Part shown: piece by piece, positions 19,181 through 29,134 of the stretch | How the letters are laid out: each line of letters begins with the position of its first letter | Position numbering within the stretch: position 1 is the first letter of the stretch | NCBI RefSeq assembly: GCF_030866765.1 | Contig: NZ_CP133017.1 | Location: forward strand, 3,950,001-4,014,000 | Source of the DNA: Paenibacillus silvisoli | GTDB lineage: Bacteria; Bacillota; Bacilli; Paenibacillales; Paenibacillaceae | Reading direction: 5' to 3' | DNA length: 64,000 nucleotides | The notes under the pieces: generated by a model | What the model was told of the DNA's origin: nothing | What the model saw: the letters and a program-made list of their open reading frames with translations, nothing else | The model's database searches: none | Program-made: the position numbers and the translations under genes

Positions 19181-20008
19181 CTATTCCAGCGACTGCGCGA
19201 TGCGTTCCGCGATTTGCGCATAGCCTTCGTGATTCGGGTGAAAATGATCGTTCGACAGGTAGCTCGCGATCGACCGTTCAAACAGATCGAAGCTCGGCAC
19301 CATCAACATATTCGGATACTTGTACAGCAGCGAGTACGCTTTTTCGTTCCACCGCTGCACCTGCAAGCTGCCGTCCCGCAGATCGGCGATATTGTAAAAC
19401 GGATTGTACAGACCCGTGTATACGATATGGGCATTCGGATTGATGTCATGAAGCAGCTGAAACACCTTCTCCAGCCGTTTGAGACCGTCAGACAGCCCTT
19501 TCTTCACCGTTTCCAGGTCGATATCGCCGGTCGCTTCGCCTGCCGCGCGGCCGTTCGCGATCTGAAACAGGTCGTTCCCTCCGATCGTAAATACGATCAG
19601 ATTCGCCTGCTGCAAGGAATAGCGGTAGCCTTTGTCCGAGCTTAGCCGCTGCGCCAATTGATCGGCGCGAAGGCCGTTCACGGCCAAATTATTGTTCAGC
19701 TTCACCGGAATGGCCGGGTACTTCGCTTTCAAGAGCGCGACCAGCTGCTTCACGTAGCCTTCGCCCGTTGCGTCTCCGGTCCCTTTCGTAAGCGAATCGC
19801 CGATGGCGGTTATGTTGATAGCCTTGGCTTGGCTCAGCTCGGTTTGTTCCGGAAGAGCCGGCTTCACCGGCGTGCCTGAATAGGGCTCGGCGCTCGGATA
19901 CAGCATATCCTTTACGGCATAGCCGAAGCCGCCTGCAAGCAGCAGCGTCGAAGCTAATGCGGATACGCCGATGATGCGCCATAATGCGTTCGAGGATGCT
20001 CTGCTCAT
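19181..20008 (-). CDS. GDSL/SGNH-family esterase or lipase, membrane anchored
   Basis: Starting at ATG 20008 (AAAGGAG 12 bases upstream) gives 275 residues. The N-terminus has a hydrophobic anchor (LWRIIGVSALASTLLLAGGF), so the enzyme is probably outside and tethered. SGNH blocks are clear: block I AIGDSLTKGTGD with the nucleophile Ser, the block II Gly region NLAVNGLRADQL, block III FTIGGNDLF, and block V SNDHFHPNHEGY with the catalytic Asp/His pair. It resembles YpmR-type proteins of Bacillus. The natural substrate is unknown. It heads a minus-strand chain with the ABC-2 transporter and topoisomerase IV genes. Confidence 0.88.
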   Translation of the reverse strand: MSRASSNALWRIIGVSALASTLLLAGGFGYAVKDMLYPSAEPYSGTPVKPALPEQTELSQAKAINITAIGDSLTKGTGDATGEGYVKQLVALLKAKYPAIPVKLNNNLAVNGLRADQLAQRLSSDKGYRYSLQQANLIVFTIGGNDLFQIANGRAAGEATGDIDLETVKKGLSDGLKRLEKVFQLLHDINPNAHIVYTGLYNPFYNIADLRDGSLQVQRWNEKAYSLLYKYPNMLMVPSFDLFERSIASYLSNDHFHPNHEGYAQIAERIAQSLE

Positions 20009-20174
20009 GCGCTGCAGACGCTCCTTTCTCCAATTGCCGATATGATTACGGCAGTAGTAAAAAGTGCTAATGTTAAGCAAAATATGTAGAAAAGCGTTTA
20101 TTTTAAAGTAATGCTTTCAGCTTTAATTTGCAAATATCGCCAATCACGAGATAAACCGAAAGCCTCGGAACCGC

Positions 20175-20245
20175 AAAAAAACCGAATATGCGCCTCCGGC
20201 CGTTTCGCGGATGGTAACGGCCGGAGTTCAAGCAGCATACTCGGT
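20175..20245 (-). terminator. Strong rho-independent terminator of purT
   Basis: On the minus strand ACCGAGTATGC pairs with GCATATTCGGT (one mismatch), enclosing CTCCGGCCGTT paired with AACGGCCGGAG, and TTTTTT follows. It starts 13 bases past the purT stop. The remaining bases up to the GDSL start (20009-20174) show no other feature. Confidence 0.88.
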
Positions 20246-20258
20246 AATCCTGTATCGT

Positions 20259-21437
20259 TTATTCGTATTGAATCGTCAGCGACTGCGCCGCTTGCTTCGC
20301 CAGCTCGCGCGCTTTGCCGCAATCGTCGGCCGAGCTGAGCGCAACGGCCATCCGGCGGCCCGGCTTCGTGACCGGTTTGCCGAAGACGCGCACTTGCGTG
20401 TTCGGTACGGCAAGCGCCTGCTCCAAGCCGCCGATGCGGAAGTTTTCCGCTTCGCGGTCTGCCTTCAGCGTATACGTAGCGCCTGGCGTTAGCAGACGAA
20501 TCGTAGGAATCGGGAAGCCGAGAATCGCTCTCGCATGCAGCGCAAACTCGGACAAATCCTGCGTAATCATCGTAACCATGCCCGTATCGTGCGGGCGCGG
20601 AGAAACTTCGCTGAACAGCACGCCTTCCTTGGTCAGGAACAACTCAACGCCGTAAATGCCGTAACCGCCCAATTCCTCCGTCACGGCGCGCGCGATCGCT
20701 TCCGCTTCTTCGATTTGCTGCGCGGTCATCTCATGCGGCTGCCACGACTCGATATAGTCGCCGTCCTTCTGCACATGGCCGATTGGCGCGCAGAACGACG
20801 TGCCCGACGACGAACGAACGGTCAGCAGCGTAATTTCCGATTCAAAATGAATGAAGCCTTCCACGATCACGCGCGTTTTCTTCGCGCGGCCGCCTTCCAT
20901 CGCATACTCCCAGCAAGCTTCGGCATCCGCGTCCGTTTTGCAAACGCTCTGCCCTTTTCCCGAGGAGCTCATGATCGGCTTAATAACGCACGGCGTGCCG
21001 AGCTCCGCTACCGCAGCCTTCAGCTCGTCCAACGTATCGGCGAAACGGTATGGCGCCGTAGGCAATTGAAGGGTTTCCGCGGCTAAGCGGCGAATGCCTT
21101 CGCGGTCCATGGTCAACAGCGCAGCGCGGGCCGTCGGAATGACGCGGTAGCCTTCCTGTTCCAGCTCGACGAGCGCGGACGTCGCGATCGCTTCGATTTC
21201 CGGAACGAGCAGGTCCGGCTTCTCGCTCTCGATCAGAGCGCGGAGCGCCGCAGCGTCCAGCATGTCGATAACGTACGAGCGATGAGCGACCTGCATGGCC
21301 GGCGCGTTCTCATAACGGTCTACGGCAATCGTTTCGACGCCGAGACGCTGCGCTTCGATAACGACTTCTTTGCCCAGCTCGCCGGAGCCGAGCAGCATAA
21401 TTTTACGAGCGTGAGATGAAAGCGGTGATCCATACAT
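20259..21437 (-). CDS. purT: Formate-dependent phosphoribosylglycinamide formyltransferase
   Basis: The protein has 392 residues, the usual PurT length. It carries out the third step of purine synthesis using formate and ATP instead of formyl-tetrahydrofolate. The N-terminal PreATP-grasp domain has [20 protein letters not shown] and [16 protein letters not shown]. The ATP-grasp domain has [32 protein letters not shown] and the metal-binding [16 protein letters not shown]. The similar PurK is shorter and lacks the SSSGKGQS loop. The start follows a hairpin whose 3' arm contains its GGAGG ribosome binding site. It is not in a pur operon. Confidence 0.95.
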   Translation of the reverse strand: MYGSPLSSHARKIMLLGSGELGKEVVIEAQRLGVETIAVDRYENAPAMQVAHRSYVIDMLDAAALRALIESEKPDLLVPEIEAIATSALVELEQEGYRVIPTARAALLTMDREGIRRLAAETLQLPTAPYRFADTLDELKAAVAELGTPCVIKPIMSSSGKGQSVCKTDADAEACWEYAMEGGRAKKTRVIVEGFIHFESEITLLTVRSSSGTSFCAPIGHVQKDGDYIESWQPHEMTAQQIEEAEAIARAVTEELGGYGIYGVELFLTKEGVLFSEVSPRPHDTGMVTMITQDLSEFALHARAILGFPIPTIRLLTPGATYTLKADREAENFRIGGLEQALAVPNTQVRVFGKPVTKPGRRMAVALSSADDCGKARELAKQAAQSLTIQYE

Positions 21438-21445
21438 AAAGAAAA

Positions 21446-21487
21446 AGAACCTCCCGGAAGAATGTTTTCTTCCATTGTGGAGGTTCT
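21446..21487 (-). terminator. Terminator hairpin that also contains the purT ribosome binding site
   Basis: On the minus strand AGAACCTCC pairs with GGAGGTTCT, and inside it GGAAGAA pairs with TTCTTCC, followed by TTTTCTTT. It lies between the end of the ABC exporter and the ATG of purT. The 3' arm carries GGAGG, 12 bases before that ATG, so folding would both end the upstream transcript and hide the purT ribosome binding site. Confidence 0.8.
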
Positions 21488-21505
21488 TTGGCGAAAAATC
21501 AAGAA

Positions 21506-23341
21506 TTATGCCGATAAAAAGCGATACTGCGCTTCGATAAGCCCGTTATACGTGCCTTTAGTCCGGATGAGCTCGTCATGGCTGCCCTGCTCGACGATCT
21601 GGCCGTGATCCAGCACGACGATCCGGTCGGCGTTGCGAATGGTCGACAACCGGTGCGCGACGATAAAGGAAGTCCGGCCCCTCAGAAGCTTCTTAAGCGC
21701 TTCTTGAATTTTCAGCTCGGTTTCCGTATCGATGCTCGCCGTCGCCTCGTCGAGGATCAGGACGCGCGGATCGGCAAGCAGCGCTCTGGCGAAGGAAAGC
21801 AGCTGGCGCTGGCCCATGGAAAGGCTGTTCCCCCGCTCCTGCACCTCGGTGTCGTAGCCGTCCGGCAAGCTCATGATGAAATCATGCGCGTCGACCGCCG
21901 TCGCGGCTTTCACAATCTCGTCATCGGTCGCGTTCAGCCGTCCGAAACGAATATTTTCGCGGATCGTACCGGAGAAAATGAACGTATCCTGCAGCACGAC
22001 GCCGACTTGCGAACGCAGACTCTCGATGCTGACGTTCCGGACGTCGATGCCGTCAATGCGAACCGCGCCTTGAACCGGATCGTAGAACCGGCAGAGCAGG
22101 TTCATGATCGTGCTCTTGCCGGAGCCGGTGTGGCCGACGAGGGCGATCGTCTGACCCGCCTGCACGTCAAGCGAAATGCCGCGGAGCGCCGGACGTCCTT
22201 TTTCGTATTCGAAGACGATGTTGTCGAACGAAACGTCGCCGCGGATGCGAGGCAGATCGATGGCATCCGGCTGCTCGCCGACCGTCGGTTTCTCGTCGAT
22301 GAATTCGAAAATCCGTTCCGAGGAAGCCATCGCGATGAGCAGCTGCGCGTACATTTGGCCAAGACGGTTGATCGGGTCCCAGAAGTTGCCGACATAGTTG
22401 GCGAAGCCGACGAGAACGCCGACGGTAATCGCGCCGATTTGGATCAAATGAGAGCCGTACCAGAACAGAATGAGCGTCCCGATGGCGGACGTGATCTCGA
22501 TGATCGGACCGAATGCCTGGTTCAGCGCGGACGCCTTGTTCCACGCCTTGATGTTCGTGTTGTTGATATTGGTGAAGAAGCTGAAATTCGCTTTCTCCTG
22601 CGTATACGCTTGCGTAACGCGCATGCCTTGGATGCTTTCGTTCAAATGCGCGTTAATGCGCGATTGCTTCATGCGCACGTCCTGCCAAGCGAACCGGATT
22701 CTCTTCCGCAGCGCGGTCGAGACGACGAACATAATCGGAACCGTGATCATGATGGCAAGACCCAGCTTGAAATTCCACACCAGCAAAATGACTACGATGC
22801 CGGCAAGCTGCACCAGATCCATCAGCAGGTTGACTACGCCGTTCGTAAACAAATCCTGCAGCGCATTGACGTCGTTCGTGACGCGCACGAGCACGGAGCC
22901 TGCCGGCCGCTTGTCGAAGAAGCGGAACGACAGCTTCTGAATATGGCGGAATAGGTCTTGGCGAAGGTCGTAAATGACCTGCTGGCCGATCATATTCGTG
23001 TATTTAATCCGGTACGTGTTAGCGGCCCATTGAATAATATATAGGGCGCACATCATGGCTGCGTACATATACAGTTTGCTTAAACTCGGATCTCCGCCGT
23101 CCTTCGGCTGGATCGCTTCGTCGATCGCCATAATGATGATCGCCGGTATGGCAAGGCGCGTCAACGTGCCAAGCACCATCATGACGATAATGACCGGCAG
23201 CAGCTGCTTCCGGTAAGGCTTCATATACGAGAACAGCCTCGTGATCTGCGCCCAGTTAAACGGTTTTTCGATCGCGTCGTCATCCTTGTAGATGAACCGT
23301 TCGTTGACTGCGCGCGGCTGTCCTTTTTGCTGCTCGCTCAA
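21506..23341 (-). CDS. Heterodimeric ABC exporter, catalytically complete subunit
   Basis: The protein has 611 residues with a six-helix transmembrane domain (about 35-350) and a nucleotide-binding domain. Walker A is GHTGSGKST (near residue 402) and Walker B is [12 protein letters not shown] with the catalytic Glu. The switch His is in [16 protein letters not shown]. Its signature motif is LSMGQ rather than LSGGQ. Together with the partner, whose Walker B Glu is replaced by Asp, this gives one active and one degenerate ATP site, as in BmrCD or TM287/288. Translation starts at TTG overlapping the partner's TGA. Drugs or lipids are plausible substrates. Confidence 0.92.
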   Translation of the reverse strand: MSEQQKGQPRAVNERFIYKDDDAIEKPFNWAQITRLFSYMKPYRKQLLPVIIVMMVLGTLTRLAIPAIIIMAIDEAIQPKDGGDPSLSKLYMYAAMMCALYIIQWAANTYRIKYTNMIGQQVIYDLRQDLFRHIQKLSFRFFDKRPAGSVLVRVTNDVNALQDLFTNGVVNLLMDLVQLAGIVVILLVWNFKLGLAIMITVPIMFVVSTALRKRIRFAWQDVRMKQSRINAHLNESIQGMRVTQAYTQEKANFSFFTNINNTNIKAWNKASALNQAFGPIIEITSAIGTLILFWYGSHLIQIGAITVGVLVGFANYVGNFWDPINRLGQMYAQLLIAMASSERIFEFIDEKPTVGEQPDAIDLPRIRGDVSFDNIVFEYEKGRPALRGISLDVQAGQTIALVGHTGSGKSTIMNLLCRFYDPVQGAVRIDGIDVRNVSIESLRSQVGVVLQDTFIFSGTIRENIRFGRLNATDDEIVKAATAVDAHDFIMSLPDGYDTEVQERGNSLSMGQRQLLSFARALLADPRVLILDEATASIDTETELKIQEALKKLLRGRTSFIVAHRLSTIRNADRIVVLDHGQIVEQGSHDELIRTKGTYNGLIEAQYRFLSA

Positions 23342-25128
23342 TGTGCGACCCTTCTTTCTGCTTCCGGATGGACGGTTCCCGCGCTCGGCCGATCCGCATA
23401 TTGAATGTTGTACGTATCCCGGTAAGGTCCTTGCGCCGCGATCAGCTGCTCGTGAGTGCCGCGCTGCACGACATGGCCTTTATCGAATACGAGAATTTCA
23501 TCGGCGTGGCGGAGAGACGAGATCCGGTGGGCGATGACGAACGTGGTTCGCCCAGCCATCAGCTCGCTGAAGCCGGCCTGAATTTCGTGCTCGGTTTCCA
23601 TATCGACGGCGCTCGTCGCGTCGTCAAGCACGAGAATTCTCGGGTTTTTGATCAAAGCCCGCGCGATGGCGATCCGCTGCTTCTGACCGCCGGAAAGTCC
23701 CATGCCGCGCTCGCCGACGATCGTATCGTAGCCTTCCGGCAGCTCCATGATGAAATCATGCGCTTTCGCCAGCTTCGCCGCGCGAATGATTTGCTCCATG
23801 CTCACATCCTTCACCGCGTAAGCGATGTTATCGCGGATCGAGCAAGAGAAAAGGAAGGTTTCCTGGAACACGGTCGCGATCTGTGACCGTAGGCTCTCGA
23901 TCGAGATTTGGCGGATATCGGTGCCGTCCAGCGTCACTTTGCCCGTCTTCACGTTATAGGCGCGCATCAGCAGCTGAATGACGGTCGACTTGCCTGAGCC
24001 GGTCGGGCCGAGAAGACCGATGACCATGCCCGGTTTCGCGTCGATCGAAACGTTGGTCAGCGCAGGCGATTTATCCGCGTAGTTGAAGGTTACATTTTGG
24101 AACTCGACATGGCCTTCGACTTTGTCGTCGTCCAGCACCTGCGGCTGTTCGACGTCTTTCACGTGAATATATTCGTTCAGCAGCTCGACGAGACGTTCGC
24201 CGGATGCCTTGGACTGCGTAAAGTTGTTGATCAGGAAGCCCATTGCCCACATCGGATTGATGATGTACCACAGCATGCTGAAGAATGCGACCATTTGTCC
24301 GAGCGAGATCGATCCACGGATAACCAAGGTTCCGCCCGCTACGAGTAGGATGACCGCGCACAGGCTTGCGAGGAGCTCCATAACCGGAAAATATTTGCCC
24401 CAAAGGCCGGAAGCGGCGATTTGGTTCGATTTATACGCTTCGCTGCGGGTCGAAAATTTGTCCATCTCGAACGATTCGCGGGCGAACGACTTGACGGTGC
24501 GAACGCCGGTAATGTTCTCTTGAACCGCGGTCGTCAAGTGGCTCATCGCCTGGCGCATTTCCCGGAATGCCGGATGAATGAGGCGCTCGAACTTGAAGGC
24601 GGTGAATACGAGCACCGGTATCGTAATCAAGGTGATCAGCGTCAGCTGCCAGTGAATCGAGAACATCATCGCGGCGCCGAATACGACCATCAGCATCATG
24701 TTCAGAATTTGGGCGAAGCCAAAGCCGATGAAGTTCCGCACGCCCTCCAAATCCGCGGTCAGCCTGGACATTAGGTCTCCGGTCTTAGCCGTGTCGTAGT
24801 ACTGATACGACAACGTTTGCAATTTGGTATAGCAGGCGTTGCGAAGGCGGAATGCTACCCGGTTGCCCAAGCGCCCTCCGAAAAATCCGTGCAAAAATTG
24901 AAGCGAGCCTTTTAAAGCTACGACCCCGACAACCGCAAGCGACAGCTGCGGCACCCAATCAAAGTTTCTTGGAACGATGACGTCGTCGATCAGGATGCGA
25001 AGCAAGTTCGGATAAACCAGTCCGAGCGCCGTAGCGCAGATCAAACAGAAGATCGAAGCGAACAAGCTTCTGCGTTCGACCCAGTAAAACGGTTTAAGTT
25101 GCCTGAAAACGTCCAAGGCGTACCCCAC
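23338..25128 (-). CDS. Heterodimeric ABC exporter, degenerate-site subunit
   Basis: The protein has 596 residues: a six-helix exporter domain, then a nucleotide-binding domain with Walker A GPTGSGKST (near residue 373), signature LSGGQKQRIAIARAL, and Walker B ILVLDDATSAVD in which Asp replaces the catalytic Glu. The switch His is in FVIAHRISSLRHADEI. The start is uncertain: GTG at 25128 lies inside the purine-rich GGGAGTGGGG stretch, while TTG at 25116 has that stretch as a well placed ribosome binding site. The stop overlaps the start of the second subunit, so the pair is translationally coupled. Confidence 0.92.
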   Translation of the reverse strand: MGYALDVFRQLKPFYWVERRSLFASIFCLICATALGLVYPNLLRILIDDVIVPRNFDWVPQLSLAVVGVVALKGSLQFLHGFFGGRLGNRVAFRLRNACYTKLQTLSYQYYDTAKTGDLMSRLTADLEGVRNFIGFGFAQILNMMLMVVFGAAMMFSIHWQLTLITLITIPVLVFTAFKFERLIHPAFREMRQAMSHLTTAVQENITGVRTVKSFARESFEMDKFSTRSEAYKSNQIAASGLWGKYFPVMELLASLCAVILLVAGGTLVIRGSISLGQMVAFFSMLWYIINPMWAMGFLINNFTQSKASGERLVELLNEYIHVKDVEQPQVLDDDKVEGHVEFQNVTFNYADKSPALTNVSIDAKPGMVIGLLGPTGSGKSTVIQLLMRAYNVKTGKVTLDGTDIRQISIESLRSQIATVFQETFLFSCSIRDNIAYAVKDVSMEQIIRAAKLAKAHDFIMELPEGYDTIVGERGMGLSGGQKQRIAIARALIKNPRILVLDDATSAVDMETEHEIQAGFSELMAGRTTFVIAHRISSLRHADEILVFDKGHVVQRGTHEQLIAAQGPYRDTYNIQYADRPSAGTVHPEAERRVAH

Positions 25129-25365
25129 TCCCTAACTGCTGTTTTTGTAGTTATTTATGAATATGAATGAATATTAACAGCATCAATCCGGCACGGCAAA
25201 CAGAGTTCTGGGGCGTTTAGCTGACAATATTCGCTTCCTCTTCCATCTCGCGTAAAAGTAAGGGGGTATTCTCCGATATCGTCGTAAATCGTTGCCAATA
25301 GGGCCATATTGCTCCGTTTTTGCACATTTGCCCCCGTTTTTGCATGATTACATTATAAAAAAATA

Positions 25366-25410
25366 AAGAAGCTTATCTACCCCTGATTAAGGGATGGATA
25401 AGCTTCTTTT
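25366..25410. terminator. Bidirectional terminator after dynA
   Basis: AAGAAGCTTATC (25366-25377) pairs with GATAAGCTTCTT (25397-25408), with CCCT/AGGG also pairing inside. The minus side continues into TTTATTTTTTTATAATG and the plus side into TTTTT. It lies 8 bases past the dynA stop. The stretch 25129-25365 holds no gene that I can see, only two copies of CCGTTTTTGCA 22 bases apart. Confidence 0.85.
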
Positions 25411-25417
25411 TAATGAA

Positions 25418-28400
25418 TTAGATAGCGAGCAGCGCTTCATGCACGCGGCGCAGCTCTTCCGCGTCGGTATTGCCCGACAAGGAGTCGAGCTTGCCTTGGC
25501 TGAATGCATCGATGTCCTGACGAAGCACGCCAGCGCCTTGAGCCATCGCGTCCTTCCAAAGCTCGCCGTAGCGGATCAGCCATGCGTCCTCGGCGGCTTG
25601 CAGCCACCGCTGCAGCGGCGCCGTCAGCTCGGTTTCGAGCGAGCGGCGCAGCGCCGCCTTGCCGTCGCCTTCGAAGAAGTGGCGCGGCGATTTGAACTTG
25701 CTCCACAGCAGCTTCGCGTCGACTTCCTTGGCCTGCCATGCGGGCTGCTCTTCCGGACTCTCCGGCTGGGCCGGCTTGAAGCCGGACGGCTCGAAGCCTT
25801 GCAGGAGCGCGCCTGCCTCGGCTGCGGTTTCCGTAAATTTCTTCACGGCCAGCTTGCCGAGCAGGTTGTCGAGCCGCAGCGAGGTCGCTTCCAGCTCCTG
25901 CGCCAGCTCGATTTGCAGCAGCCGCTGCAGCTCCAGCCACGACGTCCAGATCGCCTTCTTCAAATCCCGCCCATCGTCCTGCAGCGAGGACGGATTGAAG
26001 GCGAAATTGAAATGGTCGCCGAACCGCAGCTGAATGCGCTGCAGCACATAGAACAGCAGCTCCTTCAGCTCCTGCTGCAGCTGAGCGCTCGGCTGCGGGT
26101 CCAGCAGCCCTTCCGCGAGGCGCCGCGCTTTCTCCGCGTGAGCCGCGATGTCGGCCTTCGCCTGTTCGCGGCTCATGGCGTCGCCGGAGGCTGCCTCGAG
26201 CCAGTTGGCGATCGTGCTCCGCGCTCGCGCCAGTTCCTGCTCTGCGGCCGTGACCGCCAGCGCGCCAAGGTCGCCGCTCGTAAAGCTGAGGAACGACGCC
26301 TCGAACGCGCCGATGCCGGACTGCTCGATCATCGCTTGGTTACCCGTGCGTTTGCCGTCCAGCGCCTGCAGGCTGGAGATCGGGAACATGCGCGGGAACC
26401 GGATGCCGTGCTGCTGCAGGTTCCGCTCGACGTGCGCCAGCACGCCTTCGAGCTCCTCGTTGTCCGCCGCCAAATCGGCCGCGTTGACGAGGAAGAACAT
26501 TTTATCGAGCTCGAACTGATCCTTCACGCGGCCGAGCTGCAGCAGAAACTGCCGGTCCGCCTGCGAGAAGGCATGATTATAGTAAGTCACGAACAGAATC
26601 GCGTCCGCGTTTTTAATATAATTGAAGGCAACGCCCGTATGGCGGGCATTGACGGAATCGGCCCCCGGCGTATCGACAAGCACGATGCCCTGCCGCGTCA
26701 GCGGGTTCGCATGGTGCAGCTCGATTTCGCTGACGAAGCACGAGCGCGACTCTTCCGCGACGTACAGCCGGTATTCGTCGCCGCTGACGGCCAGCCTCTT
26801 GCCCAGGTTCGCTTCATGCGCGGTCCAGCCTTTGGCCGCCGCTTTCAGGAAGCTGTAATGCGGACGGCCGCCGGCATGTACGGCATCCGGCGTCAGCTTC
26901 GCGATCGCCGCGAGCAGCGCCGCGTCGCTGAGCGCGTGCGCATCTTCGCCCAGCAAGCCGAGCGAGTAGCGCAGGTCATCGAGCATCGCCTCGCGCGATT
27001 TCATGAGCACGGTCGCCGTGCCGTGCGGATGGTCCGCCGACGGCGGCACGATGCGGTTGACCGCAGCCGTCGTCGGGTTCGGCGACACCGGCAATACCGC
27101 TTCGCCGAGCAAGGCGTTGGCGAGCGACGATTTGCCCGCGCTGAACGCGCCGAACAGCGCGATCGTGAACCGGCTGCTGCGCAGGCGCTCCGCCTTGTCG
27201 CGCATGCCGTGCACGGTTTGCGCGAGCGACGCATGCGTCGCGAGCAGCGCGGCGGCGCGGCTCAGCCGCTCGGCCGCTTGGCGCTGCGGCGCGAGCGCCT
27301 CGCTGGAAGCGCCGGACTGCGCAGCCGGCGCTTCTTGGCTTGCGCTGGCCGCGGCTGGCGCAGCTGCCGCGGGCGCGCCGATGCCGGCGGCGCTAGGCGC
27401 AGCCGCCGGCGCGGCGCCGGAGGCGCCGGACGCCCCGCTGCCGAGCGCCAGCGGCTTCGGCAGCGCCGGGCGCGGCGGCGCGGGCGGCAGCAGCGCCGCC
27501 AGCCGCGCGAGGTGCGCGGCCGCGCGCTCCGCCAGCGCGGCCAACTGCGCGAGCGCGCCGGCTTGCAGCGACAGCGCGCCAAGCCGCTCGCGCAGCGGCG
27601 CAGCTGCAGCTTCGCCGGCAGCTGCCGCGCGGTCGGCAAGCGCGTCGATCAATGGCATCGCGCTCTTGCGGTACAGCCCCTTGACAGCCGCAGCAAGCTC
27701 GCGGCTGTACGTCATCGTATATTCGTTCCCCATCACGGCGCCCGGGTTCACGAGCGAAATCAGCACCTCCGGCGTCAACACGCCTTCGAATGCCGAAGTC
27801 AGCTCGCGCTCAAGCGTCTCATCGCGCCAGCCCATCCCGTCCGCGGCGCGCCGCAGCAGCTCAAGCACATGCCACTCGATGCCGGCCTGCACTTTATCGG
27901 CGATGTCGGCATAGAACGCCTGCAATCGGCGCTCCTGCTCGGCAGCCGTCTTCGCGCCGGCAAACAGCAGGCCGGCCTTAAAGCCCGGCTTGCGGCTTTC
28001 CAGAAACGATTGCGCCAAATCGCGCGTAGCCGCCGGCGTAATATTCGCGTTGTCGAGGATGCTTTGCACGTCTAGGCGGAGCTTCGCCCGTACGCCTTCG
28101 CCTTCGGCGGCAGTCATGCGAAGCTGCTCCTCCAGCCCTGCAATCTCCTCGCCTACCCGCTGCGCTTCGCCTTCGCCGCCGGCTTGCGCCAGCAGCCGTT
28201 CCCGCTCCGGCTCGGCTGCCGCTTCCATCGCTTTGCCGTGCATCCGGACGACATGCCTTGCGGAGGCGTCGACGCTGCATAGCGCAAGCGGTCCGCGGAT
28301 ATCGGCAAGCGATTCGAACAAGCTTTCTAAAGCTTCCCACTGCGATTGAGGGTGATCAGGCTGACGCAACGACAAATAGACGATGCCGCTCGGCTCCAAA

Positions 28401-29083
28401 TGCCAGTTCCCGAACGCTTCGTCCACGCTTTGCCGATAAGCCTCGAAGGACAGCTCGTTTTCGCGGTGCTTATCGATCTGGTTCACGATCAGATAGAGCG
28501 GCTTTCCCCACTCCTTCAGCTGCTTCGCGAACGTAAAATTGATTTCCGATTGGACATGGTTATAATCCATGACATAAAAAACGACGTCCGCCAAATGCAG
28601 CGCCGATTCGGTCGCCATCCGGTGCGCGTCGTCCGTCGAATCGATCCCCGGCGTATCGAGCAGCACCGTATGGCTGCCAAGCCTAGGAATCGGATATGAC
28701 AACGAAACCGACAATACCGTTTCGCCGTCCTTGCAATAGTCGTTCACTTCCCCAAGCGGCACTTCGATCGTTTGCTCTTGTCCGTCAATCAGCTTCTTGA
28801 TGGTCGCCTTCTCTTCACCGTTCACGATGCTCACGACATTCGCGCTCGTCGGAATCGGACTGGACGGCAGCAGTTGCGTGCCGCAGAGCCGGTTGACGAG
28901 CGTCGATTTCCCCGCCGAGAAATGCCCGCAGAAGGCAACGGTCAGTTGGCCTCCTGCCAGCTTATCCCGCAGCTCCAGCAGCCGCTTTGCGTCCTGCGCA
29001 TCCCCTGCGGCTGCCATGATCGGCGACATGTCGGCAAGCGAGGCGTCCAGCGAATGAGCGGCTTTTTCAATCGTTTGGCTCAT
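25418..29083 (-). CDS. dynA: Double-headed bacterial dynamin
   Basis: From ATG 29083 (GGAG 10 bases upstream) the protein has 1221 residues, close to Bacillus DynA/YpbR, which is an internal fusion of two dynamin units. The first GTPase has P-loop GHFSAGKST (53-61), the switch region with VLLDTPGIDSTDD, and G4 VNQIDKHR. The second has GAFSAGKSS (around residue 640), VLVDTPGADSVNARH and VNAADLAADN. Each is followed by long helical stalk regions. The linker (about 530-615) is nearly pure Ala, Pro, Gly and Ser. DynA tethers and fuses membranes and helps repair phage- or antibiotic-damaged membrane. The open TTG start at 29113 has no ribosome binding site. Confidence 0.93.
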   Translation of the reverse strand: MSQTIEKAAHSLDASLADMSPIMAAAGDAQDAKRLLELRDKLAGGQLTVAFCGHFSAGKSTLVNRLCGTQLLPSSPIPTSANVVSIVNGEEKATIKKLIDGQEQTIEVPLGEVNDYCKDGETVLSVSLSYPIPRLGSHTVLLDTPGIDSTDDAHRMATESALHLADVVFYVMDYNHVQSEINFTFAKQLKEWGKPLYLIVNQIDKHRENELSFEAYRQSVDEAFGNWHLEPSGIVYLSLRQPDHPQSQWEALESLFESLADIRGPLALCSVDASARHVVRMHGKAMEAAAEPERERLLAQAGGEGEAQRVGEEIAGLEEQLRMTAAEGEGVRAKLRLDVQSILDNANITPAATRDLAQSFLESRKPGFKAGLLFAGAKTAAEQERRLQAFYADIADKVQAGIEWHVLELLRRAADGMGWRDETLERELTSAFEGVLTPEVLISLVNPGAVMGNEYTMTYSRELAAAVKGLYRKSAMPLIDALADRAAAAGEAAAAPLRERLGALSLQAGALAQLAALAERAAAHLARLAALLPPAPPRPALPKPLALGSGASGASGAAPAAAPSAAGIGAPAAAAPAAASASQEAPAAQSGASSEALAPQRQAAERLSRAAALLATHASLAQTVHGMRDKAERLRSSRFTIALFGAFSAGKSSLANALLGEAVLPVSPNPTTAAVNRIVPPSADHPHGTATVLMKSREAMLDDLRYSLGLLGEDAHALSDAALLAAIAKLTPDAVHAGGRPHYSFLKAAAKGWTAHEANLGKRLAVSGDEYRLYVAEESRSCFVSEIELHHANPLTRQGIVLVDTPGADSVNARHTGVAFNYIKNADAILFVTYYNHAFSQADRQFLLQLGRVKDQFELDKMFFLVNAADLAADNEELEGVLAHVERNLQQHGIRFPRMFPISSLQALDGKRTGNQAMIEQSGIGAFEASFLSFTSGDLGALAVTAAEQELARARSTIANWLEAASGDAMSREQAKADIAAHAEKARRLAEGLLDPQPSAQLQQELKELLFYVLQRIQLRFGDHFNFAFNPSSLQDDGRDLKKAIWTSWLELQRLLQIELAQELEATSLRLDNLLGKLAVKKFTETAAEAGALLQGFEPSGFKPAQPESPEEQPAWQAKEVDAKLLWSKFKSPRHFFEGDGKAALRRSLETELTAPLQRWLQAAEDAWLIRYGELWKDAMAQGAGVLRQDIDAFSQGKLDSLSGNTDAEELRRVHEALLAI

Positions 29084-29134
29084 TTCTCTCTCTCTCCCCG
29101 TTCTCCTACTCAATCATGCTATCAAGCTTAAACC

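Noticed and set aside
23341-23886. Plus-strand open frame opposite the exporter ATPase domain
   Set aside because: Antisense of a clear ABC domain without a start signal.
25394-28075. Very long plus-strand open frame opposite dynA
   Set aside because: It is an antisense shadow caused by the high GC of dynA; the product is an Arg/Gln/Leu-rich low-complexity string with no family motifs, and it runs through the terminator.
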